NCBI RefSeq assembly: GCF_009602465.1
Contig: NZ_WBKP01000036.1
Coordinates: 1 to 39,959 of the forward strand
DNA length: 39,959 bases
Origin: Cumulibacter manganitolerans
GTDB lineage: Bacteria; Actinomycetota; Actinomycetes; Mycobacteriales; Antricoccaceae
Direction of reading: 5' to 3'
Shown in pieces: positions 26,730-37,848 of this stretch. The notes beneath the pieces were generated by a model. That model was not told where the DNA came from. It saw only the letters and a program-made list of their open reading frames with translations, and ran no database searches. Position 1 is the first letter of the stretch, and every line of letters starts with the position of its first letter. A program made the translations under genes and the position numbers.

Positions 26730-28690
26730 CGCTGCTCCATCCGCTCGCGGATCGTGACGAACGCATCGAGCGAGGTCGGGTCGGCGAGCGCATCCTTGCT
26801 CGCCACCTCGTCGACCGGGCGACCCTTGAGGATCTTCTTGACCGGCACCTCGAGCTTCTTGCCGGTCCGGTTGTGCGGGATCGCCGGCACCGCCTCGATC
26901 CGGTCCGGCACGTGCCGGGGCGACAGGTCGGTGCGCAACCGGTCGGCGATGCGCGCGCGGAGCGCGTCGTCGAGCTCGACGCCCTCGGCCGGCACCACGA
27001 ACAACCACAGCGTCCCCATGCCGCCCTCGTCGTCCTCGAGGTGGATCACCATCGCATCGGCGATCTCGGGGATCCGGTCGGTGGTCGAGTAGAAGTCGGC
27101 CGTGCCCAGCCGGACGCCGCCGCGGTTCAAGGTGGCGTCCGATCGCCCGCTCACCACGCACGAGCCGCGGTCGGTGAACCGGATCCAGTCGCCGTGCCGC
27201 CAGATGCCGGGGTAGCTCTCGAAGTAGGCCTCGCGCAGCCGGGTGCCGTCGGGGTCGCCCCAGAACGCCACCGGCATCGAGGGCATCGGCTCGGTGATGA
27301 CCAGCTCGCCGAGCTCGCCGATCACCTCGTGGCCGCGCTCGTCGTACGCCGTCGCGGCGACGCCGAGGCAGCGCCCCGAGATCTCGCCGGCCCAGACGGC
27401 CTGCCACGGGCTGCCCTGCACGATGCCGCTGCAGACGTCGGTGCCGCCGCAGCCGACGTTCAGCAGCACCTGCGGACCGAGCTCGTCGTACACCCAGCGG
27501 GCGGCGTCCGGCGACATGGGGGAGCCCGCGGCGCAGACCTCCTTGACCCGCACCCCGAGCGCGCCGGGCCGCACGTCCTGCCGCCGGCACTCGGCGATGA
27601 ACGCCGGGCTCAGGCCGATGATGGTGGTGGCCGTCTCGGCGGCGATCCGGAACTGCCAGTCGAGCCCGGGATGGGCCGGGTTGCCGTCGATCATCACGAT
27701 CGAGGCGCCGTTGAGCAGCGCCGAGCTCAGCGAGTTCCACATCATCCACGCGGTCGTGCTGAACCACAGGAACGTGTCCTCGGCGGTGATGTCCCACGAC
27801 AGCGCGTTGCTCTTGAGGTGCTCGACGAGCAGGCCGCCGTGGCCGTGCACGATCGCCTTCGGCCTGCCGGTCGTGCCGGAGGAGAACAGCACGACCATCG
27901 GATGCTCGAAGGGCACGCGGGTGAACGTCGGCGGGGCCGTCGTCGCGTGCCGCTCGAGCAGCTGCGACCAGCGCTGCGCGTCGGGCAGCGGGTGCGCGCC
28001 GTACTCGACCTCGACCACGTGCTGCACGCTCGGTATCGCGGCCCGGATGCGGGCCACCTCGTCCCGGCGGTCCACCTCGCGAGCGCCGTACGTGTAGCCC
28101 GACACGGCCAGCAGCACGGCGGGTTCGACCTGGCCGAACCGGTCGATCACGCTCTGCGCGCCGAACTCCGGCGCGCAGCCGGCCCAGATCGCACCGAGGC
28201 TGATCGTCGCGGCGTACGCGACGAGCGTCTCGGGGACGTTGGGCAGGTAGCCGACGACCCGGTCGCCCCGACCGACCCCGAGGGATCGCAGGGCTGCCTG
28301 CGCAGCCGCGACCTGGGCGCGCAGCGCACGGTGCGTCAGCCGGATCGGCGCGCGGGTCTGCGAGTAGCCGTAGGCCGCGACGCCGTCGTCGCCGCGGCGC
28401 AGCAGGTGCTCGGCGTAGTTCAGCCGCAGGTGCGGAAACCACCGCGCTCCGGGCATCGTCCGCTCGACGAGCACCGGCTCCGGGGAGCCGTCGTACCGCA
28501 CGTCGAAGTACTCGACGATCGCCCGCCAGAACCCCTCCAGGTCGTCGACCGACCAGCGATGCAGGGCCTCGTAGGAGTCGAAGGACAGCCCGCGAGAGCC
28601 GGCGAGCCAGCGCACGAACCCGCCGAGCGCGCTGCGCTCGAGGTCGGCCGGCGCGGGCTCGTGCAGCAGGGTGCCCGCCGGGGTGCTCAC
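26726..28690 (-). CDS. Acetoacetyl-CoA synthetase-like ligase
   Basis: A 654-residue ANL ligase of the acetoacetate-CoA ligase subgroup (longer than FadD types, acetyl-CoA-synthetase-like). The N-terminal domain carries FVRWLAGSRGLSFDSYEALH and WFPHLRLNYAEHLLRR, features of this subgroup. The core motifs are VVLFSSGTTGRPKAIVHGHG, GCGGTDVCSGIV, HGDWIRFTDRGSCVVSGRSD, ATLNRGGVRLGTADFYSTTD and the C-terminal NRTGKKLEVPVKKIL with the catalytic Lys. It activates acetoacetate or related beta-keto acids. Its place in the operon suggests that a beta-keto acid arises in the pathway. GTG 28690 overlaps the hydratase stop; the gene also overlaps the dehydrogenase by 4 nt. Confidence 0.88.
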   Translation of the reverse strand: MSTPAGTLLHEPAPADLERSALGGFVRWLAGSRGLSFDSYEALHRWSVDDLEGFWRAIVEYFDVRYDGSPEPVLVERTMPGARWFPHLRLNYAEHLLRRGDDGVAAYGYSQTRAPIRLTHRALRAQVAAAQAALRSLGVGRGDRVVGYLPNVPETLVAYAATISLGAIWAGCAPEFGAQSVIDRFGQVEPAVLLAVSGYTYGAREVDRRDEVARIRAAIPSVQHVVEVEYGAHPLPDAQRWSQLLERHATTAPPTFTRVPFEHPMVVLFSSGTTGRPKAIVHGHGGLLVEHLKSNALSWDITAEDTFLWFSTTAWMMWNSLSSALLNGASIVMIDGNPAHPGLDWQFRIAAETATTIIGLSPAFIAECRRQDVRPGALGVRVKEVCAAGSPMSPDAARWVYDELGPQVLLNVGCGGTDVCSGIVQGSPWQAVWAGEISGRCLGVAATAYDERGHEVIGELGELVITEPMPSMPVAFWGDPDGTRLREAYFESYPGIWRHGDWIRFTDRGSCVVSGRSDATLNRGGVRLGTADFYSTTDRIPEIADAMVIHLEDDEGGMGTLWLFVVPAEGVELDDALRARIADRLRTDLSPRHVPDRIEAVPAIPHNRTGKKLEVPVKKILKGRPVDEVASKDALADPTSLDAFVTIRERMEQR

Positions 28691-29469
28691 AGCGAGTCCG
28701 CCTTCGCGGCTCGGCCGGCGACGAAGTCGGCCATCCGGGCTTTCGCCTCGTCGGTCCCTTGGGCGATCGCCGCCATCAGCGACTCCATGAGATAGCCGTC
28801 GCGCGGGTTGCTCTCGGCGATCCGCGGCAGCGCCTGGGTGACCGCGAAGTTGGTCGCGGGCGAGTTGCGGGCGACCTTCGCCGCGAGGTCGAGCGCCTTG
28901 CGGGCCGCCGACCCGGTGTCGACCAGGTAGTGGCTCAGACCCACGTCCTGGCCCTCGCGGGCGGTGAGCTTGCGCCCGGTGAGCATCATGTCCATCATTC
29001 GCGAGAAGCCGATCAGCCGGGGCACCCGCACCGACGCGCCGCCGCCGACGAAGATGCCGCGCTGGCCCTCGGGCAGCACGTAGAACGCCGTGCCGTCGGC
29101 GACCCGCAGGTGCGCCGCGGTCGCGAGCTCGAGCCCACCGCCGACGACCGCGCCCTTCAGGGCCGCGATCACGGGGACCGGTGAGTCCTCGATGAGACCC
29201 ATCGAGCGGTGCCACATGCGCGAGTGCTGGATGCCCTCGAACGTCGAGTGCTCCGCCAGCGAGCCGAGGTCCAGCCCGGCGCAGAAGTGGTCGCCCTCGG
29301 CGTCGATCACGATCGCCCCGAGATCGCTCGGCAGGTCGGTGAACAGCCGGCCCAGCGCGAGCACCGTCTCGTCGTCCAGCGCGTTGCGCTTCGCCGCGCG
29401 GGCCAGGGTGAGCACCCCGATCGCGTCGCGGCGCTCGAAGCGGAGGGAAGCGGGCAGTTCATCGCGCAT
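28687..29469 (-). CDS. Enoyl-CoA hydratase/isomerase (crotonase family)
   Basis: A 260-residue crotonase-fold enzyme. The oxyanion-hole segments are DHFCAGLDLGSL and LKGAVVGGGLELATAAHLRV. Both catalytic glutamates of hydratases are present, in GGGLELA and in LPEGQRGIFVGGG. It is the first gene of the operon and diverges from marR across an 80-bp regulatory region. ATG 29469 is chosen over the GTG at 29475 because GGAG sits eight bases before it; the in-frame extension upstream to 29520 runs through the promoter and operator. It would hydrate a cinnamoyl- or enoyl-CoA. The alternative of a hydratase-lyase (Ech/Fcs pathway) is less likely because a dehydrogenase is present. Confidence 0.88.
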   Translation of the reverse strand: MRDELPASLRFERRDAIGVLTLARAAKRNALDDETVLALGRLFTDLPSDLGAIVIDAEGDHFCAGLDLGSLAEHSTFEGIQHSRMWHRSMGLIEDSPVPVIAALKGAVVGGGLELATAAHLRVADGTAFYVLPEGQRGIFVGGGASVRVPRLIGFSRMMDMMLTGRKLTAREGQDVGLSHYLVDTGSAARKALDLAAKVARNSPATNFAVTQALPRIAESNPRDGYLMESLMAAIAQGTDEAKARMADFVAGRAAKADSL

Positions 29470-29487
29470 CGACACGGCTCCAAATAT

Positions 29488-29498
29488 CAGGATTCCTG
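29488..29498. promoter_or_regulatory. Operator O1 of the marR/catabolic operon
   Basis: CAGGATTCCTG is an 11-bp palindrome with a single central base, lying in the leader of the hydratase gene. Flanking bases TAT and GTGATA extend partial symmetry. It is the reverse complement of O2. It probably binds the adjacent MarR. Confidence 0.7.
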
Positions 29499-29514
29499 TG
29501 ATAACCGGTCGCGC

Positions 29515-29522
29515 TAGCATAA
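29515..29522. promoter_or_regulatory. Overlapping divergent -10 elements for marR and the catabolic operon
   Basis: TAGCAT (29515-29520, plus) and TATGCT (29522 to 29517, minus) overlap by four bases. Predicted starts are about 29527 for marR and about 29510 for the operon, roughly 17-18 bp apart. The two operators lie on either side. Confidence 0.55.
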
Positions 29523-29524
29523 AT

Positions 29525-29535
29525 CAGGAATCCTG
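29525..29535. promoter_or_regulatory. Operator O2 of the marR/catabolic operon
   Basis: CAGGAATCCTG sits on the predicted marR start point, centre to centre 37 bp from O1. Binding here would block marR itself (autorepression). Confidence 0.7.
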
Positions 29536-29549
29536 CGAAAGGCAAGGCT

Positions 29550-30038
29550 GTGACCGTCCGACCGCCCCGCGTGCTGTACGTGATGAAGCAGGTCGAGCTG
29601 GCGACGCGTGCCCGGCTCGAGGAGATCGCCAAGCCGTTCGGCGTGACCGCGCTGCAGTACACCGCGCTGACCGTGCTCGATCGCCAGGACGCGCCGATCT
29701 CGTCCGCCGAGCTGGCGCGGCTGTCCTTCGTCACCGCCCAGACCATGGCCGACATGGTGGCGGCGCTGGAGCGGCGCCGGCTGGTCGCCCGCGCGCCCGA
29801 CCCGGCGCACGGCCGGCGGCTGCTGATCACCCTGACCGCCGACGGGCAGGCGCTGCTGCGGGCGGCGGAGCCGCGGGTCGCCGAGCTGGAGGAGACGCTG
29901 ATGGACGGCATCTCGACGAGCGAGCGCGCGGGCTTCTCGCGGATCCTGGACCGTGCTCGCCGCAACCTCGCGGCGGCCGGCCGGGCGCCCACTCCTCCGC
30001 GGGCCCGGTCGCAAGGTTCCGGTCATGACGAGGCGTGA
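29550..30038 (+). CDS. MarR-family transcriptional regulator (CouR-like by context)
   Basis: A 162-residue winged-helix regulator. The DNA-binding region reads VTALQYTALTVLDRQDAPIS, then SAELARLSFVTAQTMADMVA (recognition helix), then the wing RAPDPAHGRRLLITLTADGQ with the conserved Asp/Arg pair. It diverges from the catabolic operon, and a pair of palindromes lies between them, so it is the likely local repressor. CouR, the MarR repressor of p-hydroxycinnamate genes in Rhodococcus, has the same position and responds to the CoA thioester; a similar ligand is inferred here. GTG 29550 follows GAAAGG. The end overlaps the tetR start by 14 bp. Confidence 0.88.
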   Translation: MTVRPPRVLYVMKQVELATRARLEEIAKPFGVTALQYTALTVLDRQDAPISSAELARLSFVTAQTMADMVAALERRRLVARAPDPAHGRRLLITLTADGQALLRAAEPRVAELEETLMDGISTSERAGFSRILDRARRNLAAAGRAPTPPRARSQGSGHDEA

Positions 30039-30564
30039 CACCGTCGCGGAGGCGGCCGTCGAGCTGGTGGCCCGGTCCGGCGTCCGCGCGCTGACCCACC
30101 GAGGCGTCGACGCGGAGGCCGGGTGCCCGCCGGGCACCACCTCCAACTACTTCCGCACCCGGGAGGCGTTGCTGGCCGGCGTCGCGGAGCGGATCAGGGA
30201 GCGCGACGTGCAGGTGGTGGGCGTCGGCGGCCGGCCACCGGCCACCCTGCCCGGCTTCACCGACCTCCTCGGCGCGTACGTCGTCGCGATGTGCACGCGG
30301 TACGCCTACCTGGCCCGCGCGCGCATCGCGCTGATGACCGAGGTGCCCGAGCAGCTGAGCGGCGGCCACCGGCGCCTGGTCGGCGGCATCACGGCGATGC
30401 TGCGCTCGTACGGCATCGCCGAGCCCGAGGCCGCGGCCGAGAGCGTGGTCGACTTCGTCGACGGCGCGATCATCCACCGCGTGTACCTCGCCGCCCCCGC
30501 GCCGGACGCCGCGGCGATCTCGCGGACGCTGCTGCGCCTGCTGGGCGCGGAGACGGGCGCCTAG
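30025..30564 (+). CDS. TetR-family transcriptional regulator
   Basis: A 179-residue regulator. The helix-turn-helix is TVAEAAVELVARSGVRALTH, then RGVDAEAGCPPGTTSNYFRT, then REALLAGVAERI. The C-terminal ligand domain is short (VVDFVDGAIIHRVYLAAPAP near the end). ATG 30025 lies inside the 3' end of marR, so the two regulators are translated together. The frame is open upstream, but those codons are antiparallel-shadow sequence within marR. It ends on the stop of the convergent lipid kinase gene (bases CCTAG shared). Its target is unknown; co-expression suggests a second input to the catabolic operon. Confidence 0.87.
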   Translation: MTRRDTVAEAAVELVARSGVRALTHRGVDAEAGCPPGTTSNYFRTREALLAGVAERIRERDVQVVGVGGRPPATLPGFTDLLGAYVVAMCTRYAYLARARIALMTEVPEQLSGGHRRLVGGITAMLRSYGIAEPEAAAESVVDFVDGAIIHRVYLAAPAPDAAAISRTLLRLLGAETGA

Positions 30565-31568
30565 CGCAGCGGCAGCGGCACGCGCACCTGCAGCGCCCGA
30601 TGGTCGACCTGGACGTCGAGCCGGGTGACGCCGCAGAACACGTCGCCGTCGAGCTGCACGGGCAGCGGCCGGACGGGCTCGACGAGCACCCCCGGGCTGA
30701 GCGTGTGGCGCAGGCCGCGGACCCCCGACCGCAGGTGCAGCAGCCCCTTGACCCCGATGGGCAGCCACTCCACCGGATGGGTGACGGTGACCTCGAGGAC
30801 GTCCAGGACGCCGTCGTCGGCGACGGCGCCGGGGAAGATCTCGATGCCGCCGGGCACCTTGCCGAAGCTGCCGGTCAGCAGGCTCCACGCCCGTAGCTCG
30901 CGCGGCGGGTTCGCCGCGTACGTGACCCGCATCGCGACCGGGCGGTCGAGGGCGTGCCGCAGCCCTGCCTCGGCGTACGCGAGCCAGCCCAGCCGGCCCT
31001 TGAGGTGCCCGTGCGTGTCGTGCACCGTCACGGCGTCGTTGCCGATGCCGGCCAGCACCAGGAACAGGTGCTCGGCCGTCGCGTCGTCCACGGTGAGGGT
31101 CGCGCTGCCGAGGTCGATCGGCGCCGTCCCGCCCTGCAGCGCGATCTCGACGGCGGCCTCGGGCCGGTGCAGGGGGAGCAGCAGGTTGCGGGCGAGCAGG
31201 TTCGCCGTCCCGATCGGCACGATGCCGAGCGGGACGCCGGTGTGCCGCAGCGTATGGGCGGTCATCCGCACGGTGCCGTCGCCGCCGCACGCCACGACCA
31301 GGTCGCAGCCGTCGGCGAGCGCCTGGGCCGCCTGCTCCCGGCCGAACGAGGTCGCGGTGGTCCGGTAGTACCGCGGCGGCGGCCAGCCCGCGCGCGCCAC
31401 CGCGGCCGCCAGCACGCCCTCGACGGCGGGCGCGGCGTCCTTCAGCGCGTGCACCACCGCACCCACCCGGTGGACCCGGCCGTCGGGCCGGCGGACCGCG
31501 CCCGCGAGGGGATAGCGCGCGGAGCGGCGCCGCAGCAGCGGCAGCCGGGCGAGCGATCCGACGGGCAT
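30561..31568 (-). CDS. Diacylglycerol kinase-catalytic-domain lipid kinase
   Basis: A 335-residue protein of the DagK/YegS/sphingosine-kinase family, which phosphorylates diacylglycerol or similar lipids. The nucleotide-binding signature LVVACGGDGTVRMTAHTL is followed by GVPLGIVPIGTANLLARNLL. The second domain is beta-rich, with FLVLAGIGNDAVTVHDT, SLLTGSFGKVPGGIEIFPGA, VADDGVLDVLEV and a C-terminal VQLDGDVF. The start is ATG 31568 (GAGG three bases upstream) or ATG 31577; both lie in a plausible position. The stop overlaps that of the convergent tetR. It diverges from mfd. Confidence 0.87.
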   Translation of the reverse strand: MPVGSLARLPLLRRRSARYPLAGAVRRPDGRVHRVGAVVHALKDAAPAVEGVLAAAVARAGWPPPRYYRTTATSFGREQAAQALADGCDLVVACGGDGTVRMTAHTLRHTGVPLGIVPIGTANLLARNLLLPLHRPEAAVEIALQGGTAPIDLGSATLTVDDATAEHLFLVLAGIGNDAVTVHDTHGHLKGRLGWLAYAEAGLRHALDRPVAMRVTYAANPPRELRAWSLLTGSFGKVPGGIEIFPGAVADDGVLDVLEVTVTHPVEWLPIGVKGLLHLRSGVRGLRHTLSPGVLVEPVRPLPVQLDGDVFCGVTRLDVQVDHRALQVRVPLPLR

Positions 31569-31618
31569 GCGCCTCATCCTGCCGCACCGCGTCCCGGCGC
31601 CCGGTCGGCCCCGCTCAC

Positions 31619-31624
31619 TAGACT
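31619..31624 (+). promoter_or_regulatory. mfd promoter -10
   Basis: TAGACT fits the actinobacterial -10. The predicted start is about 31631, giving a 74-base leader before ATG 31705. Confidence 0.5.
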
Positions 31625-31635
31625 GGGTCCGGTAT

Positions 31636-31659
31636 CCCTCCGCGAGCCCTCGCGGAGGG
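31636..31659 (+). promoter_or_regulatory. Perfect hairpin in the mfd leader
   Basis: CCCTCCGCGA (31636-31645) pairs without mismatch to TCGCGGAGGG (31650-31659) around GCCC. It begins about five bases after the predicted start of transcription. Without a T run it may be an operator, an mRNA 5' stabiliser or an attenuator. Confidence 0.5.
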
Positions 31660-31704
31660 CCGTTCTGCGTGCGCCGGCCGGGCTCGCGCGATGGGGAGGC
31701 GTGG

Positions 31705-35232
<3,528 letters not shown>

Positions 35233-35268
35233 TACGCGTCCGGACCGCGCGGGGGCGGGGTGCGGCGC

Positions 35269-35787
35269 TCAGTCGCCGTCGCCACCGGAGCCCGGGCTGG
35301 TGGACTGCACGATGTCCTTCCAGGCGGCCTCCGAGCCGGTGTGCCCGGTGATCACGGTCTGCACGATGAACCAGACCGCCACGGCGGCGAGCAGCACCCG
35401 CGCGACGGGTGCCGCCACGGCGGGCAGCCGCGTCCGGAACTCGCCGCGGCCCGAGGCGAGCGGGCTGCGCACGGCGATCGCGAAGAACGCCAGCACCGTC
35501 ACGACGAGGTAGCCGATCGCGACCACCTTGAGCAGGTCGCCGGCCTCGGCGTGCTGCTCGATGAGCGCGTTGCCGCCGAGCCGGCGCTGCAGGTCCTCGC
35601 CGGCGTCGGCCGCCAGGACCGCGAGCCCCGTGGAGATCACGGTCAGCACCAGCAGCGGCCACCGCAGGTAGAACGCCCACCGCGGCCGGACGGCGACCGC
35701 GATGCCGAGCAGGGCGGCGAGGGGCCCCAGCACGACCACCGCGTGCACCAGCAGAACGTGGGCCGGGAGGCCGAAGAGGGTGTCCAT
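35269..35787 (-). CDS. DUF2231-like integral membrane protein
   Basis: A 172-residue protein with four hydrophobic segments: VLLVHAVVVLGPLAALLGIA, WPLLVLTVISTGLAVLAA, VVAIGYLVVTVLAFFAIAV and VLLAAVAVWFIVQTVITG. The N-terminus MDTLFGLPAHVLLVHAVVVL, with a His in the first helix, and the GHTG near the C-terminus, recall the DUF2231 family, whose members are sometimes linked to haem or redox proteins. The function is not known. It is convergent with mfd (36 bp between stops) and follows the VIT gene in the same direction. Confidence 0.72.
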   Translation of the reverse strand: MDTLFGLPAHVLLVHAVVVLGPLAALLGIAVAVRPRWAFYLRWPLLVLTVISTGLAVLAADAGEDLQRRLGGNALIEQHAEAGDLLKVVAIGYLVVTVLAFFAIAVRSPLASGRGEFRTRLPAVAAPVARVLLAAVAVWFIVQTVITGHTGSEAAWKDIVQSTSPGSGGDGD

Positions 35788-35821
35788 GCACGCAGCTCTC
35801 CTGACGTCGGGGGAAGGGCGG

Positions 35822-36604
35822 CTAGACCTTCACATTCGTTCCAAAGAGGACGCTGGCAAGCGCTCCGACGCCGTACGAGATCGCCATCGCGGCCGCACCG
35901 CCGACCACCAGCCGGCCGACGGCACGCAGCCGCGAACCGCCGCCGATGGACGCCGACACCCAGCCGGTCAGAGCGAGGGCCAGCAGCACCGCCACGACGG
36001 TCGCGATGATGCGCGCCTGCGTCGGGAACAGCAGGATGGCGAGGGTGGGCACCGCGCTGCCGATCAGGAATGAGATCGCCGATGCGACGGCGGCCGCGAT
36101 CGGGTTCGTCAGCTCGTCGGGGTCGATGCCCAGCTCGGCATCGAGGTGCGCGCCGAGCGCGTCGTGCTCGGTCAGCTCGCGGGCCACCTGGGTCGCGGTC
36201 TGCTCGCTGAGCCCCTTCGCGCGATAGAGCGCGGTCAGCTCCTCGAGCTCGATCTCCGGGTCTTCCTCGAGCTCGCGCCGCTCCTTGGCGATGAGATCGC
36301 GCTCGGCGTCCCGCTGCGACGAGACGGACACGTACTCGCCGAGCGCCATCGAGATCGCCCCGGCGGCCATGCCGGCGATGCCGGCGGCCAGCAGGGCCGT
36401 CGAGCTGGTGGTCGCGCCCGCGACGCCCATCAGCAGGCCGGCCTGGGAGATGATGCCGTCGTTCGCGCCGAGCACCCCGGCCCGCAGCCAGTTGAGCTTG
36501 CTCGCGTGCCCGCTCTCGTGGCTCTCGCCGGGGTGGGCCAGCCGCGGATCGGTGTCGGCGAGGTCCTCGCCGGGCGCGGGGGAGGAAGGTTCGATCATGC
36601 CCAT
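35822..36604 (-). CDS. VIT1/CCC1-family iron/manganese transporter
   Basis: A 260-residue membrane protein of the VIT family, which moves Fe2+ or Mn2+ out of the cytoplasm. TM1 carries LRAGVLGANDGIISQAGLLM with the conserved Asp-Gly, and TM2 has AAGIAGMAAGAISMALGEYV ending in Met and Glu. The charged cytoplasmic hairpin DAERDLIAKERRELEEDPEI, with its many Glu residues, is the metal-binding domain. Three further helices follow (ISFLIGSAVPTLAILLF, IIATVVAVLLALALTGW, VGRLVVGGAAAMAISYG). The start is ATG 36604 or 36598; neither has a clear Shine-Dalgarno sequence. It diverges from the SurA-like gene across 170 bp in which I see no clear promoter. Confidence 0.88.
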   Translation of the reverse strand: MGMIEPSSPAPGEDLADTDPRLAHPGESHESGHASKLNWLRAGVLGANDGIISQAGLLMGVAGATTSSTALLAAGIAGMAAGAISMALGEYVSVSSQRDAERDLIAKERRELEEDPEIELEELTALYRAKGLSEQTATQVARELTEHDALGAHLDAELGIDPDELTNPIAAAVASAISFLIGSAVPTLAILLFPTQARIIATVVAVLLALALTGWVSASIGGGSRLRAVGRLVVGGAAAMAISYGVGALASVLFGTNVKV

Positions 36605-36774
36605 CAATGAACCACGTCCGCGCCCCCCGCGGGAGGGCACCGCGCCCGGCGGCCAGGGAGGTTCGTCACGCAGGAGAGCCGTACCGAAGCGCCCGCCGGT
36701 GATGCCACACCGGCCGCTCGCGGCCCGTGTGAGACAGTGGGATGCCTACAAATCCCTGTGGAAAGGTCTCGTTC

Positions 36775-37848
36775 GTGCTGGCTCTGAACCTCCGCCGCCG
36801 TACTGCCACCCTCCTCGTCGGCGCCGCGCTCAGCGGCCTCAGCCTCACCGCATGCGGGAGCCCGTCGTCGACCGTCGCGACCGTCGGCAGCGAGACGATC
36901 ACCCAGAAGGAGTACCGGGCAGCGCTCGACAACGCGTACGCCGACCCCATCGTCGGTGCCGAGGCCAAGAAGATGGGCAGCACCTACAGCACCGCGCTGC
37001 TGAACGACCTGGTGAGCTTCGAGATCGCCAAGGCGGTCGCCGCGAAGGCCGGGGTGTCGGCCAGTGCCTCCGACGTCAGCGCCAAGCTCACCGAGCTGCT
37101 CGGTGGCCAGAGCCTCGAGCAGGCGCAGAAGGCCTACGTCGCGCAGGGCCAGCCGATCACCGAGCAGCAGATGCGCATGCGCCTCGGGGTGCTGCTGGTC
37201 AGCGAGGAGCTCGGCAAGCAGGCGACCGGGACGACGCAGGAAGCCCTCGCCGCGCAGCAGCTCGCCGACCTCAAGGCCAAGCGGGACGCCGACCCGAGCA
37301 AGTACACCAAGTTCAACCTGACCCTCGCCGCGACGATGGACCAGGCCAAGGGACAGGCCTGGGTGGAGAAGACCAAGTCCGGCACGGCCGGCTCGCTGAC
37401 CGAGGTCGTGGCCGCGGACCCCGACCAGTCGACCGGTGGGCAGGCCACCACCCAGGACGTCGACGGCGGCCAGGAGGACCCGAAGATCATCGCCCAGATC
37501 GCGGCCATCCCGGCCGGGCAGACCGGCCTGCTGACGATCGGCCCCGACCCGTCGAGCGGCGCGTTCTACTACTACGCCGTCACGGTCAACAGCGCCACCG
37601 TCGACGACGACGCGACCCTCAAGCAGCAGGCGGACCAGGCCGCGGAGCAGCAGTTCCAGAACGCCGGGCTGACCGCCGCGGCCGACGAGGCGAAGAACAT
37701 CAAGATCGAGGTCAACCCGCGGTACGGATCGGTCGAGCGTCCCAAGCAGGGCCTGCCCAGCGTGACGGTGCCCAAGTCCGACACCTTCTCGACCCCGACG
37801 ACGTCCGCGTCGTCGGCGCCGGCCCCGGCCCTCCCCGCCGGCGCGTGA
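36775..37848 (+). CDS. Lipoprotein with SurA-like N-terminal domain
   Basis: A 357-residue exported protein. The signal peptide RRRTATLLVGAALSGLSLTA ends in the lipobox LTAC, so it should be a lipid-anchored extracytoplasmic protein. The helical N-terminal part (VATVGSETITQKEYRAALDN, then LLNDLVSFEIAKAVAAKAGV) resembles the SurA/PrsA chaperone N-domain. The C-terminal part (residues about 175-290) may be a degenerate parvulin fold without obvious catalytic residues, and a Ser/Pro-rich tail closes the protein. GTG 36775 is chosen because AAGG lies eight bases upstream and the signal peptide begins there; the ATG 36742 would add 11 polar residues. The gene overlaps mazG in GTGA, so the chaperone and mazG are coupled. 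Confidence 0.83.
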   Translation: MLALNLRRRTATLLVGAALSGLSLTACGSPSSTVATVGSETITQKEYRAALDNAYADPIVGAEAKKMGSTYSTALLNDLVSFEIAKAVAAKAGVSASASDVSAKLTELLGGQSLEQAQKAYVAQGQPITEQQMRMRLGVLLVSEELGKQATGTTQEALAAQQLADLKAKRDADPSKYTKFNLTLAATMDQAKGQAWVEKTKSGTAGSLTEVVAADPDQSTGGQATTQDVDGGQEDPKIIAQIAAIPAGQTGLLTIGPDPSSGAFYYYAVTVNSATVDDDATLKQQADQAAEQQFQNAGLTAAADEAKNIKIEVNPRYGSVERPKQGLPSVTVPKSDTFSTPTTSASSAPAPALPAGA

